NCBI GenBank assembly: GCA_008711295.1
Contig: VUYV01000089.1
Coordinates: forward strand, 2,542,000 to 2,605,999
Source of the DNA: Anarhynchus alexandrinus
Lineage: Eukaryota; Chordata; Aves; Charadriiformes; Charadriidae
Direction of reading: 5' to 3'
Length of the DNA: 64,000 nucleotides
Below the pieces are notes generated by a model that did no database searches, was not told where the DNA came from, and saw only the letters and a program-made list of their open reading frames with translations. This document shows positions 1 to 12,592 of the stretch, one piece after another (the first letter of the stretch is position 1; every line of letters begins with the position of its first letter). Position numbers and translations under genes: made by a program.

Positions 1-182
1 TTCCAGTGTCTCACCACCATCACAGTAAAGAATGTCTTCCTAATATCTCATCTAAATCTAACCTCCTTCGGTTTAAAACTGTCATCCTTCATTCTATTGC
101 TACGCTCCCTGATAGAGTCCCTCCCCAGCTCTCCTGTAGGCCCCCTTTAGGTACTGGAAGGCTGCTATAAAGTCTCCGTGGA
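1..182 (-). mobile_element. CR1 LINE fragment, cut by the window start
   Basis: Read on the minus strand this is the C-terminal end of CR1 ORF2. It has the conserved block around '[11 protein letters not shown]..[11 protein letters not shown]' in decayed form, preceded by the 'cctacaggagagctgggg' segment. It matches the same subfamily as the copies at 14667 and 43453. The 3' tail lies outside the window. Confidence 0.8.
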
Positions 183-1339
183 GCTTTCTATGTAATAGTG
201 AATTCACTAAGACAAGTTAAATGGCTGTGGAAAGGTCTTAAAAATGTCCTTCTTAATGTTCAGTACTACTATATGCATAGTAAAAGAAAGCATTGGACTG
301 CTGAGTAGAGGATCAGGGATTATAAAGTAGCAAAATGTGCTGCAGAGCAAATTAATAGTACAGTCTCTCTAGGCAAATAGAAGTGAGTGTTGTATTTGGG
401 TGGCATGCCTAGAGGCTAAATTCCATTACTCCAAATATTAATACCCAAATACTACTATATGGAATTAACAAATTAGCTTAGTCGTCAGGCTAGTCTAATA
501 AAAAGTCTCTGGATGCAAGTCAGAGCTGCTTCCAAGGACAGTAAAACCCTCACTATGAAGAAATTGTCTTTTGTGCAGTGTCTAAGAGATTCTGAAAGAT
601 GCTGTGAATTTCCCTTTTTTATGAGCAGAATATAGCATAAGATAGAGGAAAACTGATATTGCTTACCGTGTCCTAAGCATATACTGACTATGCTGGAACA
701 GATACATCATTTTCTTTGTGCCAAAAACATTTTGTGATTGGTAAAGAATTCCTTTGGAAACATATAGCATACAGGGTTCAATGAAGTATGTGTGTATGTA
801 TATGTTTTTAGTGAGTCTTAATTTCTTACTTAGAAACTTAAGAGTGCCACTGTACGCTCTCTGGAGGAAAACAATGTGTGGAGAATTATTTTAGGAGACT
901 TTCAAGATTGCCCTGGAATACATGGAATAAATGAGGAAAGTCCTAGGGGAGTTCTTGACATGGATTTCTTTTGTAGGCAAAAAATATCCCGTCAGAGTAT
1001 TTTGTGAGCTGTTGCAATTCAGATATTGAAGGAGAAACTGGGAGACTGACAGGATAAGCAGCTTTTAGAGTCATTTATTACATGTATTGTTCCAACAGTA
1101 TTGGTCAGAAAAAGAGAGCATATAACAGCTGGAAATTTAACAGGCTACAAAAGAGAAATACAAAAACATTGCCTAAATTTTCAGTGATGCTGACAGGAAA
1201 GCCAAAGCTCAACTTGGATTGAGAGTGACAAGTGACATCAATGGCAGCAGGAGCTTCTGCCATTACATTAACAGTAGAAAGATGAGCAAGAACATGCAGG
1301 TCTGCTGATGAATAAGCCATTTAACAACAAACATACAGC

Positions 1340-2170
1340 TAACGCTGAGGTAATCATGAGGTAATCAGTGCCTTCTTTGCCTTGGTTTTCATTTACAAGG
1401 TCACCTAGCCTTTGTACTTCATGACAGGATTCAAGAAGGAGAGGATCAAATAATGAATCTTTAGAGAAATCTTGACCAATACAAGTCCACAGGACCAGAC
1501 AGGATGCATCTGAGGGTCATGAGAGAGCTCTGTTGTATCATTGCAAGATTTCTTTCTATCAGCTTTGAAAAGTGAAATGTACACTGGGGGAGAGTCCCAG
1601 TGACTGAAGAAAGGTAAACTCTACATCCATCTTTAAAAAAAGGGTAAGAAGAATAATCTTAGGAATTACAGGCCATTCAGCCCCATTTTAGTCCCAGGAA
1701 AAATCTTAGAATGAGGTCCTTCAGAAGCTGTTTCTGGGCACATTTAGGGGAATAAGATCATTGGGCATAGCCAGCAGTTATTTAACAAGAATGGATTGTA
1801 CTTGACCAGTCCAATTACATTCTGTGATAAAATTATGAGATCTGTGGATGTGGGGTTACCAGTGGATGTTCTCCACTTTGACTTCAGAATCCTTATATCC
1901 AGGTTGGGATGTTATGTCTGGATGAGTTCGTTCATCTAGATGGATGAAAAACTATCAGGATCATTGGGCTCCAAAGAAAGTGGGTAGTGACTTGGATTCT
2001 ACCTGGGCGCCTATTTCCAAGTAGAGTTCCTTTGGGCTCTTGTTTGACATCTTTATCAGTGACCTGGAGGAGGTGATAGAGCACCTTCCAGTTTGGTGTT
2101 GCAGCTGGAGGGCAGGGTTTTCATTCAGAGAATCCTGAACAGGCTGAAAACAGAATACGGCACTCCACAC
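1340..2170 (+). mobile_element. Old, decayed CR1 LINE (internal ORF2 region)
   Basis: Short islands match CR1 ORF2 in order on the plus strand. These are a 'gccttctttgccttggttttc' start (about 1370), a 'caggaccagacaggatgcat' block (about 1490), 'aggaattacaggccattcagcccc' (about 1660), the RT segment with 'gacatctttatcagtgacctggaggag' (about 2046), and a last trace near 2140. Many indels and stops interrupt every frame. It looks much older than the other CR1 copies. No 3' tail is visible. Confidence 0.72.
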
Positions 2171-4163
2171 GTACCTGCACAGAGTTTTGGACAGATAAAT
2201 CAAATGGCTGATGATAACTTCTAATTTTCTTTCTGCCACTTCTTACGTTTCTAAGCAAGAGAGAATCCTGTATAGTATTAGAAACTGATGTCTTCAGATT
2301 AAAAAAAAAGTGAAGGACAATGCGATATTAAAGCAAGGATAGCGACTTGTTCACAGTAGCTTTGAAGGACTTAACAATGAGGTTTGTGAAGTTTCTTATT
2401 TTTTATTTATTTGTGGAATTTTTCATGTAACAGTAATTTTTGGAAATTATTTGCACAAATTCGTGTCTTCAGAATTCAAGTGTTTTTAATATTGCTACTT
2501 TATTTACTGAGATAGTAAGGGCAATGGCAGGATTAATGGTATGTGTTTTGCAATGATCTGGCAAATGAATCATTGTTAATAATATACAGTCTGTTTATTG
2601 ATTTTCATTTAAAAAAAAAAAAAGTGGAATAAATGCCAGAAGCAGCCTTTGTCTCATTTCTGTAGGGAGGCAGACTTAATTCACTAGCTCAAAGTATAGT
2701 AAATTTAACAAAGCTGCTTGTATATAGTGAACACATTGCAAAGCAGTCAATATAACTTGCCTGTTAAATCAGAGGAACTTAATAAACAATCCTTAGATGT
2801 ACTCCTCAATATAATTCTAGCTTCTATAGACGCAATTTATAGGGACATTCATCAATGATTTTAACCTTTATTATTGCACAATGTAAGTGTCTTTTCATTT
2901 TATTCTAAGAAATGAAATCAAAGATATTTAAATAACAAGCAAAATCTAATATTTTGCACTTTGTTTTCATCATGAATTCAAGAATATGCTCTAAATTAAA
3001 TCTATATAAATTATAAATGGTGTTGTAGTGAGCAGCAGTAATATGAAATTGGAAAGATTAACTTGTTTAATGTGTTTCCTTATCTTTAGCATTTAGATTT
3101 AGCTGTTCTTTGTTTCAGACTTGTTTATTTGCACTTTCAGATTTGTAAGTAAATGTCACACAAGGCTGTACTCTGCTGAAGATAACCTATAATATGCACA
3201 GATGTGGCTAATCTGTTTGTTATACTGCCCTTTCTTTTCCTAAATCTTCTGGAACCTTGCCTTGTTGCAATTATGAAGCAGGTACTGCAGAGCACAGTTA
3301 AGGATTTAAAGCATGTTAGGACGCCAGTTCTGCTTCCAAAGTTGAATCAATGTCATATAGGAAGATTCCCTCTAGGGTTTTTGTGTTTGCACTGTGGAGT
3401 GCAGCAACAATTAGAGAGTCAGTGGGAAGGAAATGAAGGTAACACAGATAACAATCATCTGATTCAACTCAGTTTTCTGGAAGCATCCATGCTTCATCAG
3501 AAAGGTCAATGAAGATTTTAGTGTGGTCATTCCCAAGGTAACAGAATGTGTCATTGGCAAATCTTAACCTCCTGGTAGCACAGTCTCTTGCTTCCTCTCT
3601 CCTGTGCAAAAGCCAACCTTCTTTTAAAGAAGAGCTCTCTAAAAACTTTGTCAGCTCATACAATATTTCATTCTTTGCCTGTGTTCAGAAATATAATTCT
3701 GTATAATTCTGAAATGTAAACTTCTGAATATGTATTCATACATATTTCAGAGATCTAGACTTAAACAAAACCCCACCAAATTAAAGTCATATGTACACTC
3801 ATGCTGTGCACATACATACCTCTTGTCACTTGAAGTGTATGTTTATTTTTGTTCCTTGTCCCTCATGTTTGGATCATGAGCCTATTAGAGTCATGTATCT
3901 GTCATCATTTCAGTTTTTCTCAACTACTTTTGTGAGAGAAATGAATTATTTCTGTTATGTTTAATATCTGGCAATGGGACCTTTCATTAAAAGAAATTAC
4001 CTCTTCAAAGTTGTTAGCAGCCAGTTTTCTGAAAGTGGACTTTTGAAGCTGAAGTGACTAACTCTTTTGCAACTCTTTGCCTAGGGAGTTCAGCCCTGAG
4101 ACAGGCTTCTGTAGCTTTCTTCAAGGTTGATGATGATAGGCACTGTGAGAGGTTTCAGACACA

Positions 4164-4220
4164 AGCACCCATATTGAAACAGTTGGAGTCAGGAGCACCC
4201 ATATCAAAACAGACAGGAGA
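4164..4220. repeat. Two-copy tandem duplication, period 30
   Basis: The motif agcacccatat.(t/c).aaacag occurs at 4164 and 4194, followed by similar spacer sequence. Confidence 0.75.
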
Positions 4221-4664
4221 CCAACGGGGAAAATAATAGATGTCTCAGCAATCTGTCCACATCATAAGAATAGAAGTTGTTTGGTGAGCCTGGCTTCCTC
4301 CATCTGTCCTCTTCCACTGACACCAGAAAAGATTTTCTGAAGTAGTTTTCTAAACTGGATTTCCTTAGTGCTACTCCAGCTCATGGCCTGAGTGCTGGAT
4401 TGCTTTCATCACTTTATCTCTTCCCTGCGAGACAGGCCCTGAATGAAAATTGTATGAAACACACTTATCCAGCAAAATGGAATTTATGGAATTTTCTCTT
4501 GTCTTAAAAGGGTCTGCTGTTCCTCTAAATCTGCCTCACCATTTTCTACCTTTCTAGTTCACTTAATGGAGCAAAAGAAGTCTAATTTATCGTTGGTTCA
4601 GTTAAAGAGCCATCACTTACCCTTATGGGATATCTCAATTTTTGTAAAAAAAAAGATTGCTTTC

Positions 4665-5433
4665 TGTCCTGGTTTGAGATAGAACAAAACCAATTTTCTT
4701 TTCAGTAATTTTATTTTTCCAGTTAAGTCTCTTCCAAGTGACTGCACTCTCTGAAATTAACTGTATGTTTTTCAGACAATGTCTGCTTCTAGGAGCGATA
4801 AGGTCTGATGTTTGTAGTTAATACCAAGGAACAGTATGCAGAGAGGCTCTTGCTTATACTTACTCCCATAACACCCAAGGTTAGCTAACTTTATTATATG
4901 CCATGTGGAAGGGTCGGAAGTGGAAAAGTACAGTGGGGTCCCACCTGCAGGGAGGAGCGGACAGGACAGGTGACCCAAAACTGTGACCAACAGGGTATTC
5001 CATCCCATCATGCTCAGTATAAAAGCTGAGGGATTAAGGGGTCAAGTGCTGCTTCTTCAGTGGCTGTCATCCGAGGAGGACTCTGTCTGTTCATCTGCCT
5101 TTGATCCCTATCTGTGCATTCCTGAATCCAGTTCTTGAATCCAGTTCCCATCTGCCACTGAGTCCGGTCCCACTACTGGCTGGTGACATGATCGACATCC
5201 TGGGAGCTCAATATGGGGTTTATATATATATTTGTATTTATTTCATTATTTTCATATTAATATTATTATCTTTTCTTTTTATTGCTAATATTTCATTAAG
5301 CTCTCTTAGGTTGTTTTTTTCAACCCACAAGTCCCTTCCTTTTTCTCTCTCCCTTCACCTTCTGGGAAGGGAGAGGGGTTAACAGAAAACATCTGTCATT
5401 CGTTTAGTGGCCAGCCCAGCCTAAACCTTGACA
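4665..5433 (+). mobile_element. Solo LTR of an avian endogenous retrovirus (TGTCCTGGTTT family)
   Basis: The element runs TG...CA from tgtcctggttt to accttgaca and is flanked by imperfect 5-bp direct repeats (ctttc at 4660-4664, ccttc at 5434-5438). A 5-bp duplication fits ERVL-like elements. It has a TATA box (tataaaag, 5018-5025) after a gctcag stretch, then an AT-rich segment (5220-5290) and a pyrimidine-rich end. No gag, pol or env frame is next to it, so it is a solo LTR left by recombination between the two LTRs. It lies in the sense direction relative to NCAM2. I recognise the family from bird genomes but cannot give the exact library name. Confidence 0.82.
5018..5025 (+). promoter_or_regulatory. 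TATA box of the solo LTR
   Basis: The octamer tataaaag lies at the expected place in the U3 part of the LTR, 354 bp after its start. Whether it is still active cannot be judged from sequence. Confidence 0.5.
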
Positions 5434-6177
5434 CCTTCAGATTCTTGAAAGGTCAATCAAGGAGCTTCTGCCTGTGAAAGAGCCACAGTCCTGTGGAAGA
5501 CAGAATCTGAACATGATATCCCTGGCAATGTGACCTCTACTGATTTCCTCACAGTTACAGTCTAGTTACGGTTACTCATGTCAGTGAAAATGTCCTTTAT
5601 GATGAGAGTTACTTCTATCAGAAAGTTGAAAAGGAGTCAAACTTTCTGGTTAATTTCCTGTATACCCTGTTCTTTCTGGATAAAGTGTCCTGTAGAAGCT
5701 ATTTACAGCTCTCTTAAGGTGATTTGAGAATTTTAGCTGAGCCAGAAAATTAATTTACCTGTCTCCTTTTTCTAAACTTGATGCATACAGAGTTTATCCT
5801 TTCTACTCTCAGTGTCATTTAGGGGATTGGGTTTGGAGGTGTTTCTCTCATGTCTTCTTGAAATGTTTAAAAATACTTCCAAGGCTGTTCCTTTGAAGTC
5901 TAAGAAGTTGCTGTAATCTCTATGCCGAGACTCTAATTGGATAATGCTTGTGAGATCTCCAAATTCATAGTGGAAGTGAGTGCACTTCTCTAGAGTTCGA
6001 ACTAAATGGGAGTTACCACTGAGAAATGCATGTGACAACTCCCAAGGTGCCACCAGGTGTTCCACAACCAATTTATCAAATCCCTTGCTGTCCTCAATCA
6101 ATTCAGGAATGAAACTGGAGCATATTCATTCTCTTTTCATTTTCTTTCAATGAAAGATTCTGAGTGCTAATGTATAC

Positions 6178-6321
6178 CTGGTCTATCACTGGAATGCTAA
6201 AGAGATGTTTTTCTGCTTGTAACTTGAATTCTTTGAGTTGTGCAATCATTGCATATGCATCACTTTCAATTTGCACTCCATCTGTCTCAAAACCTTTCCA
6301 AGACCATCTACCTCTGGAATT
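6178..6321 (-). other. Candidate minus-strand exon, unidentified
   Basis: On the minus strand a 144-base (48-codon) frame is open, flanked by AG and GT. The upstream side has a possible branch point (gaactaaac) and a long pyrimidine tract ending atcggcag. The downstream side reads cag|gtatac. The translation starts NSRGRWSWKGFETDGVQIES and continues with a charged, helix-like stretch (AQLKEFKLQAEKH). I recognise no family. A further open minus-strand stretch (5772-6101) lies downstream in a frame that does not join simply. It could be a diverged pseudogene or retrocopy, an exon of an antisense transcript, or chance. Confidence 0.3.
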
Positions 6322-7873
6322 CTGCCGATGAGAGGGACAGAGGCAGGGGGTTTAGTTCATTCTATCATATTTTCATGAGCTGACTGTAAGAAGTTTAAAC
6401 AACAGAACAACTCCGGTGTTTAGTGATGCACACAGCGGATACACATGTAAACTTAACATCTCATGAGGTTAATGAATGTGCACAGGTTGCTCATTTGTAC
6501 AGAAACTTATCTTCTCTCCTTATATCCTTTAGCAGGGAAGACCCAGCATAAGCCATTTGATTATTTCTCCCTATAGTTTTTGTATTTCTGATCTAGATTA
6601 CCTATAGGTAATCAAGCTCCAGAAATACAAGAGGGTTTATGAGATATCACTGAAGGTATCAGTGGGAAGTCGAAGTATAATGGGTTGCTAGTTTGAAAGA
6701 AGGAAGGATAAAACACACCCAACTTTTAGATGAGAAATTGTCTGATGTTTCATATGAAGCTTTCTGTCAGGGAATGTATGCTTTTTTATTTAGCATTCCT
6801 CTAAAAAATAGTCACTATAAAGACTATCTTGAGCCTCCTTTGGCAACATACTAGATTTCCGATGTTACTAAAGCATTCTGCAATGAATGATAGCAGTATG
6901 GATGCAGAAGTTTATTGTTCAGATTTGAAATTATCTGCTGTATAGTGCTTGCTTTTATGCAAAAACTGGCACACTGGGCTTACTTAGTATTATATTTCTC
7001 TGGGTTGGTTTTTTTTTTCAGAGAAAAAATACTTAGAGCAGATTACATTGCATGTACTGCTACAGAAGTCCAAAATGATAATCAGTTTTCAGAATCTGAT
7101 TAGGTTTTTTCATTTTATAATACTATTGCTGGCTTGCAAATCTAAACAGCATTAGCAGTTTCAGTTCTTTCAACCTTCAGTCTCTAAACCTAATTCAGTC
7201 TGCATAAATACAGATTAAATATCTTGTTTTATGTTGAAAAAATGAATTGGCTTAATGTGATGAGTCTTCTGGCTTATGCTACTTTTTTGTAAAGTACTGG
7301 TGCTCTAGTAAAATGTCATAATCAGTGAAGAACGTGTACATACTGTATTTTCTCCAAGCATGTAGTTCATGAAGAAAAGAAGGACTTTATCTCTTTATAT
7401 GGTAAATATATAATGGAAATGGAGTGGAAAATGAATAATTGTTCAATTCATTCACAGCCTTTTTATGTACATAACTGAGGTTGGTCAAACCTCTGTTTTT
7501 CAGTGGATTCACAGTTAAGATAGTATTGCTGCTTAGTCCTTATTTAGGTTTTACTAGTTGATGCTTACCATGTGACTAAGGTAAGTCTTTATAATTAAAG
7601 CAGATGTACACCTGCCATTAGTTCAAGTGGTGCTATTTTGTGAATACAGGCAATTAAGTGTTTCATTTTATTACATTAATTTTTTTCAGAAGGTTAAATA
7701 TGAAAGAAAATAATACAGTCTTTTTAGTGAAATATTTTAATATAAATTTAGACTTCAAGGAAATTAATTCACTGCTATGTTTTATCACAATAATCTGGAC
7801 AGTATTAACTTTTTTGTTCAATATTGAAGACCACATCTTTTCCTCATGTGATACCTCTAACTAAACCAGTTAT

Positions 7874-7929
7874 CTTTTTGATAAATCATTTTCAGAAGCT
7901 TTCTTTCTTTTTGATAAATCTTTTTCAGG
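7874..7929. repeat. Two-copy duplication, period 33
   Basis: The stretch ctttttgataaatc(a/t)ttttcag occurs at 7874 and 7907. Confidence 0.75.
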
Positions 7930-9112
7930 AACAGTTTCACATATAAGCCCCGTTTCTATATTTGACATGGAAACATCTTCAGGGTTTTGTTAGTCCCTGT
8001 AGTCCCTTCTCTTGTAGTTTTTTTGATTGAGATTCTTTGTGGTTTAGGATCTGCAACCAAGAATAAACCATTTCTGAATCTATTTTCCAACATTATTGCT
8101 TTCTTGAGTCAGTTTTCTGTATCAGTTAGCAGTGGAGCTGAAACTTAAGTCCCAGCCATTGCTATTAGTCACATTATTCCTGGAAAATATATTTTCTTTT
8201 AAGTATATATTATTATATCTGTGGACAAGTACTTAATTAATTAATGTCTGCAATTATTACACAACATATCCAAACTGTGGAAAGGAACAGTTAGTCATTT
8301 AGCTCTCCCTGGATTTCCTCAGGCAATGAGCTGGAAAAAATGTCGTGGTTAATCATAATGGATTAGGTCAGTTAAGTAAAACTAGAGATTATTTATTAAT
8401 CTGTTACTTCAGTAGGCAATGTAAATACTCATAAAAGTTGAAAGTATGTTGAAAGATCTATAGGAATTTCTGGGGGAATTTTTTATAATTAAGAAAGTAT
8501 TTCTATTTTATTTTATGGTATCTCTAGTTTTAGTTTTTATGTCTCACTAGAGAAGAACTCCAGTGTTTCTGGCTGTATATATAACAAGAATCTGCATTTT
8601 TCCTTAGGGTGGTTTGAGTGTGAGTTTTTAATATTACAAGCATTGGTCTCTGTTGCTTAAGCTGCTGGACCTTACCCTTTTCTATAAACCATAGGGCAGA
8701 GGAGAAGTGAGAAACTCAGTACTGAGTTATATATAAAGGTATGATTTAGTATGTAGCAGAAATATACCAAGTGAATATTGCTGGTCACTACTCATGAACA
8801 TGTGTAAAAAGCTAATGTACTAAGTAATATTTAGTAAAGATGACTGTATTAATGAAATGGTAAGGAATCTAGCCAGGCAATACATAATATGTGAGAAGGT
8901 AGAAAGCCAAAATCAGACAGATGGATAGAGATATATGTGTGGATATAAGAACTGTTATTTCATTTCTAATATATTCAGTCCTGGATAGAGCTTCATTTTC
9001 TAATGCAACCAAGGATTTTGCATGTTCCATCAAAACATACAGAAACATAGTCTCGTTCTCAAACATTGCATGTTCAGCACTACTGTAAATTGGAACATTT
9101 TAAGTTATCTCA

Positions 9113-9207
9113 CAAATACATATCAATTATGAATATATATCGAGTCAAATATAGGTGAAGTATATATCAAGATAGATATTACAAATATATATCAAGTATC
9201 TTGATAA
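9113..9207. repeat. Imperfect AT-rich repeat
   Basis: Motifs of the type tatatatcaagta recur four to five times with drift. Confidence 0.7.
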
Positions 9208-9264
9208 GTCAGTTCTTGGGAGTTGGTAGCCTATTCATGTTAGGTTCCTTTTGCAGCTAATTAC

Positions 9265-9288
9265 AAAAAAAAAAAAAGAAAAAAAAGA
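9265..9288. repeat. A-rich tract
   Basis: An A run interrupted by single G bases. No retrocopy was recognised next to it. Confidence 0.8.
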
Positions 9289-10879
9289 AGGGACACTTGG
9301 AGGTTGTGAGTCAACTGATACGTTTTAGATACCTATTTTAGGACACAACAAATTGGCTCTAAAAGTGTTTATTCATTTATATATAGGTCATTTCAATTTG
9401 TCCAGGTGAATGACACCCACAGTGTTTCCAGTGCACTACAATAATGTAGACAGTAGACTGTTGTGGTATGCAGATTATGTTTTAGATAACTAATAGTGAT
9501 CCAAATAGTTTATAAAATTCAAGCTAAGTTTTAATAATTTGTCTATTTTATTGACTAAGCTGATGCACGTAGATTACCTAAAAAGGAGCAAATAAGTTAG
9601 ATTTTGTCTCCAAATACTTCTAGTATTTTTTTCCATGTCAGAGTATGTCTCTAATTCTGTTCCATTTTTGGGGAACTCTGCTGAGTCATATAGTACTCAG
9701 GTCTTAGAGCTGGTTTCACTGATTTTGCTAATAGCAGGCAACAGTGATCTGTTCCCCACCTCCTGTCTGAGGAATGTGCTTAGAAAGAGTTGTCGTACAG
9801 AAATACACAGCGTGGGTCTGAGGGCTAATCAGAGAGCAATAAAATGTCTGGCCACTGACCTCATAAAATAAACGCTCATAAAACAAGTAAGTCAAAATAT
9901 CAATTATAACAATGAAAGAAATACTTTCAATTTCCTGCAGCACGGAAAGGTTGAACACTTACAGTAGCATACGACAAATGTATTGCTATTACCATTTCAT
10001 AGAGGAATAATTCATTACCCTACAAAGCTTTCTGCCTCACCAGTATTTTCTTCTCAAAACAAGAGTTATATAAAAGGTATGCTAGGATTGACTGATATTA
10101 ATGAACAATTTTGTAAAATCCCTTTGTTGTTATTTTTTTTCCCTTTTATGAACTAAAACATTCAGAGTGAAAAAATAAAATGGTACATTTTTCCTGAAGT
10201 TGTAAAGGGATGTCACATCGCATCTGACCGAAATAACCATATATCTAGAGATAATTGCTAAGAATGCTGCTTGCAAATTTCAGCCTGAAGGTGAGAATGG
10301 CTCTGTAGTATGTTAAGGTACTCATGTAAAAGAGAGAACACCTGGGTTCCAGTTCCTGTTCAGAATATGTTTAATTATTTATGCAAAGCAAACATCCTCC
10401 GGAGAGAGATTGAGAGCACTCCACCGCAAATTACCCTGTAGCTTTGAGGTAGAGATCTTTAAAAATGAGCGGTCCAAATTCAAAGCCTCTTGTGTGTTGA
10501 CACTCAAAATCTTGTTATGGGCAAAAGAAAGCATATCTTATAAACGGCACTAAGAAATTATTATTAGTCCCATTAAATTTTAACTGCATGGTCGTCCCAA
10601 CTAATAAAAAACCACCTGAAAATTGTTATATGAAAAACCTTCCTGGTCTTTATCACTTTTTGGTAGTTTTCTCTCTGGGTCCTAAGGTTGACAACTTCAG
10701 TACTCAGGAAGGGGAGGTGAAGGTGTTTATCTCAGGTTAAAAGCATCTTGAGGTCTTTGCCTGGAGGAGTTCAATGCCCGCAGAGTGTGAGTTCATCCTC
10801 CTGTTTCTAAAGGACCATGAAGTTGATGCTTTCTTCCTAATTTGAGTACACATGGATTTATTTTTGTTTTCCTATCCCT

Positions 10880-11140
10880 ACCTATTGTGGCAGCAGGAGG
10901 AAAGGGTGAAAGCTGCCCCACAGCCCCCCAGTATTCCTGGGGGCTGTTTGTCCCTCGCAGGGATTGCCTGGGGCTGTCAGCCCCTTCCCCCGGGGCACTC
11001 ACAGAGCTGGAGCTCAGACCGACTGGGCAATGGGCACTTGGCCACGGGACAACTGGTAAACCCAGCTCATGCCAAGGGCAGCCGAGCTGCCCCCTGGCAC
11101 CCGGCACAGCCTGATGCCTGCCCCCAGCAGTGACAAATAC
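10880..11140. other. GC-rich patch with a strong inverted repeat, unidentified
   Basis: This roughly 260-bp patch is strongly GC-rich inside AT-rich intron. It holds a perfect 8-bp inverted repeat (cagccccc ... gggggctg, about 10921-10946, 9-base loop), several CCCC runs, and open frames on both strands up to 138 codons. An AATAAA on the minus strand lies just beyond it (plus tttatt, about 11140). The frames look like products of low stop density in GC-rich DNA. It may be part of an unrecognised repeat or a CpG-poor regulatory patch. Confidence 0.35.
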
Positions 11141-12530
11141 ATTTATTGGGCCACACTGGTGGTTAGAGACTGAGTCTAAAAATTGTACGTTCTGGGAGAG
11201 TATGTTCACTGAGCTTAAATAAGTCTTGAAAAATTAGGGAGCTTGCAGAGCAAGACTCAAAACAGTCACACATCCCACTTAACACATACCAAGAGACAGT
11301 TCTGATATTTCGTAGGAAGTCTGGCAGTATAGTAATTTAACAATAAATACTTATTATTGAATGGATTGGCACAGTAGTTATTTTGGGGGTTTCTTTGCCA
11401 GCATTATGTATTTACATTTTATGTGGCTGAGCAAACTGATTAAATATAATTGAACTGCATAAAATTGCACACCTAGAAAATGAGGCTCATGCAATTATTC
11501 TTTCTGTCACTTCCTTTAATAAGTATAAAATTCAATGGCCAATTTCAGCCAGACCTGACACAATCATAGAGGCCTTAAAGATACAATTATGCTCCTGAGT
11601 TTCTTGAAAGTCTGCAGCAGGGTATTTGCCTTTCTAAGGACGGGCTTTTAGTTAAGGGACGTGACACAGCATTGGGGTAATATGTTAGAGGTTTAGTGCT
11701 GGAAGTGAAAATTATTTTTGTGTGAAAGGTCATCTAGAACAAAATGGAGGAAGATGGAACAGTTATTTGGGAAATGTCATTTGAATACTACTTTCATAGG
11801 TGTGCTGTTGATGGAGCAATTTAGTTTAATGAATTACAACACTTTTTGTCATGTAATTTGCACTGTCTGTAAAAACACTTTTTGTGTGTGTGTATTAATT
11901 CCTGTTTGCTGTTTAACTTTTTTTCTTTTTTCTTCAAGAGGTAAACGTATATTCAGAGGCAAGTATACTGTACGGTATTGGGAGGTGATGGGTTAACTGA
12001 TTTGCTTTCTGTGAAAAAATGAACTAAAGCCTATGATTTGTCACAAACATGACCTTTTAGTTCCTTTATCTTTCCCATCAATGAGTCATTTACATCCATA
12101 ATTTTGGATACTATAGAAAGCTCTCTGAAATTCTCATATATTGATTTATCCCAGTTTTTCTTAGGGAACTATTTGTCTTAGAGAAAAATAAATCGGCAGA
12201 ATCATAGGAACTGTCTGTGAAAGAATATATCATTTAGACTAAGTTCTGTTAAGGCTTGACTCAAACACATCAATTTCTCTTCCTATGGAGGCAACTTGTA
12301 ATGTGTAACCTGAAACAAGTTGCATAATTAGTTTAATTCAGCATCAGCTATCACCACCATTGAAATCAGTGGTCATACTTTGTGGTGCCCCTTTTCTTTT
12401 ACTGGAAGAAGGTAAAGTAGACTGCTTTTGGGAAAGAGAAGGGAAAATACTGTTGAGAGGTGTATTTGGATATGTTTACCTCAGTGACTGCAGATAGAGG
12501 AAACAGTTTAGACATCAGTGCTGGAACAAA

Positions 12531-12592
12531 AAGATATATAGATAGATAGATGTATATATGCAGATAGATAGATAAAAACATATATAGCCCAC
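12531..12592. repeat. GATA/TATA microsatellite
   Basis: Repeated gata units (gatagatagat, gatagatagata) are interspersed with tatatatg. The repeat is imperfect. Confidence 0.85.

Noticed and set aside
5772..6101. 109-codon minus-strand frame as a stand-alone gene
   Set aside because: Its apparent start is a TTG, an in-frame stop lies shortly upstream, and it does not connect in phase with the candidate exon at 6178-6321. I kept it only as context for that candidate.
10793..11209. 138-codon minus-strand frame and two overlapping plus frames
   Set aside because: All three share the same GC-rich patch on both strands, where stops are rare by composition. I see no domain or splice pattern.
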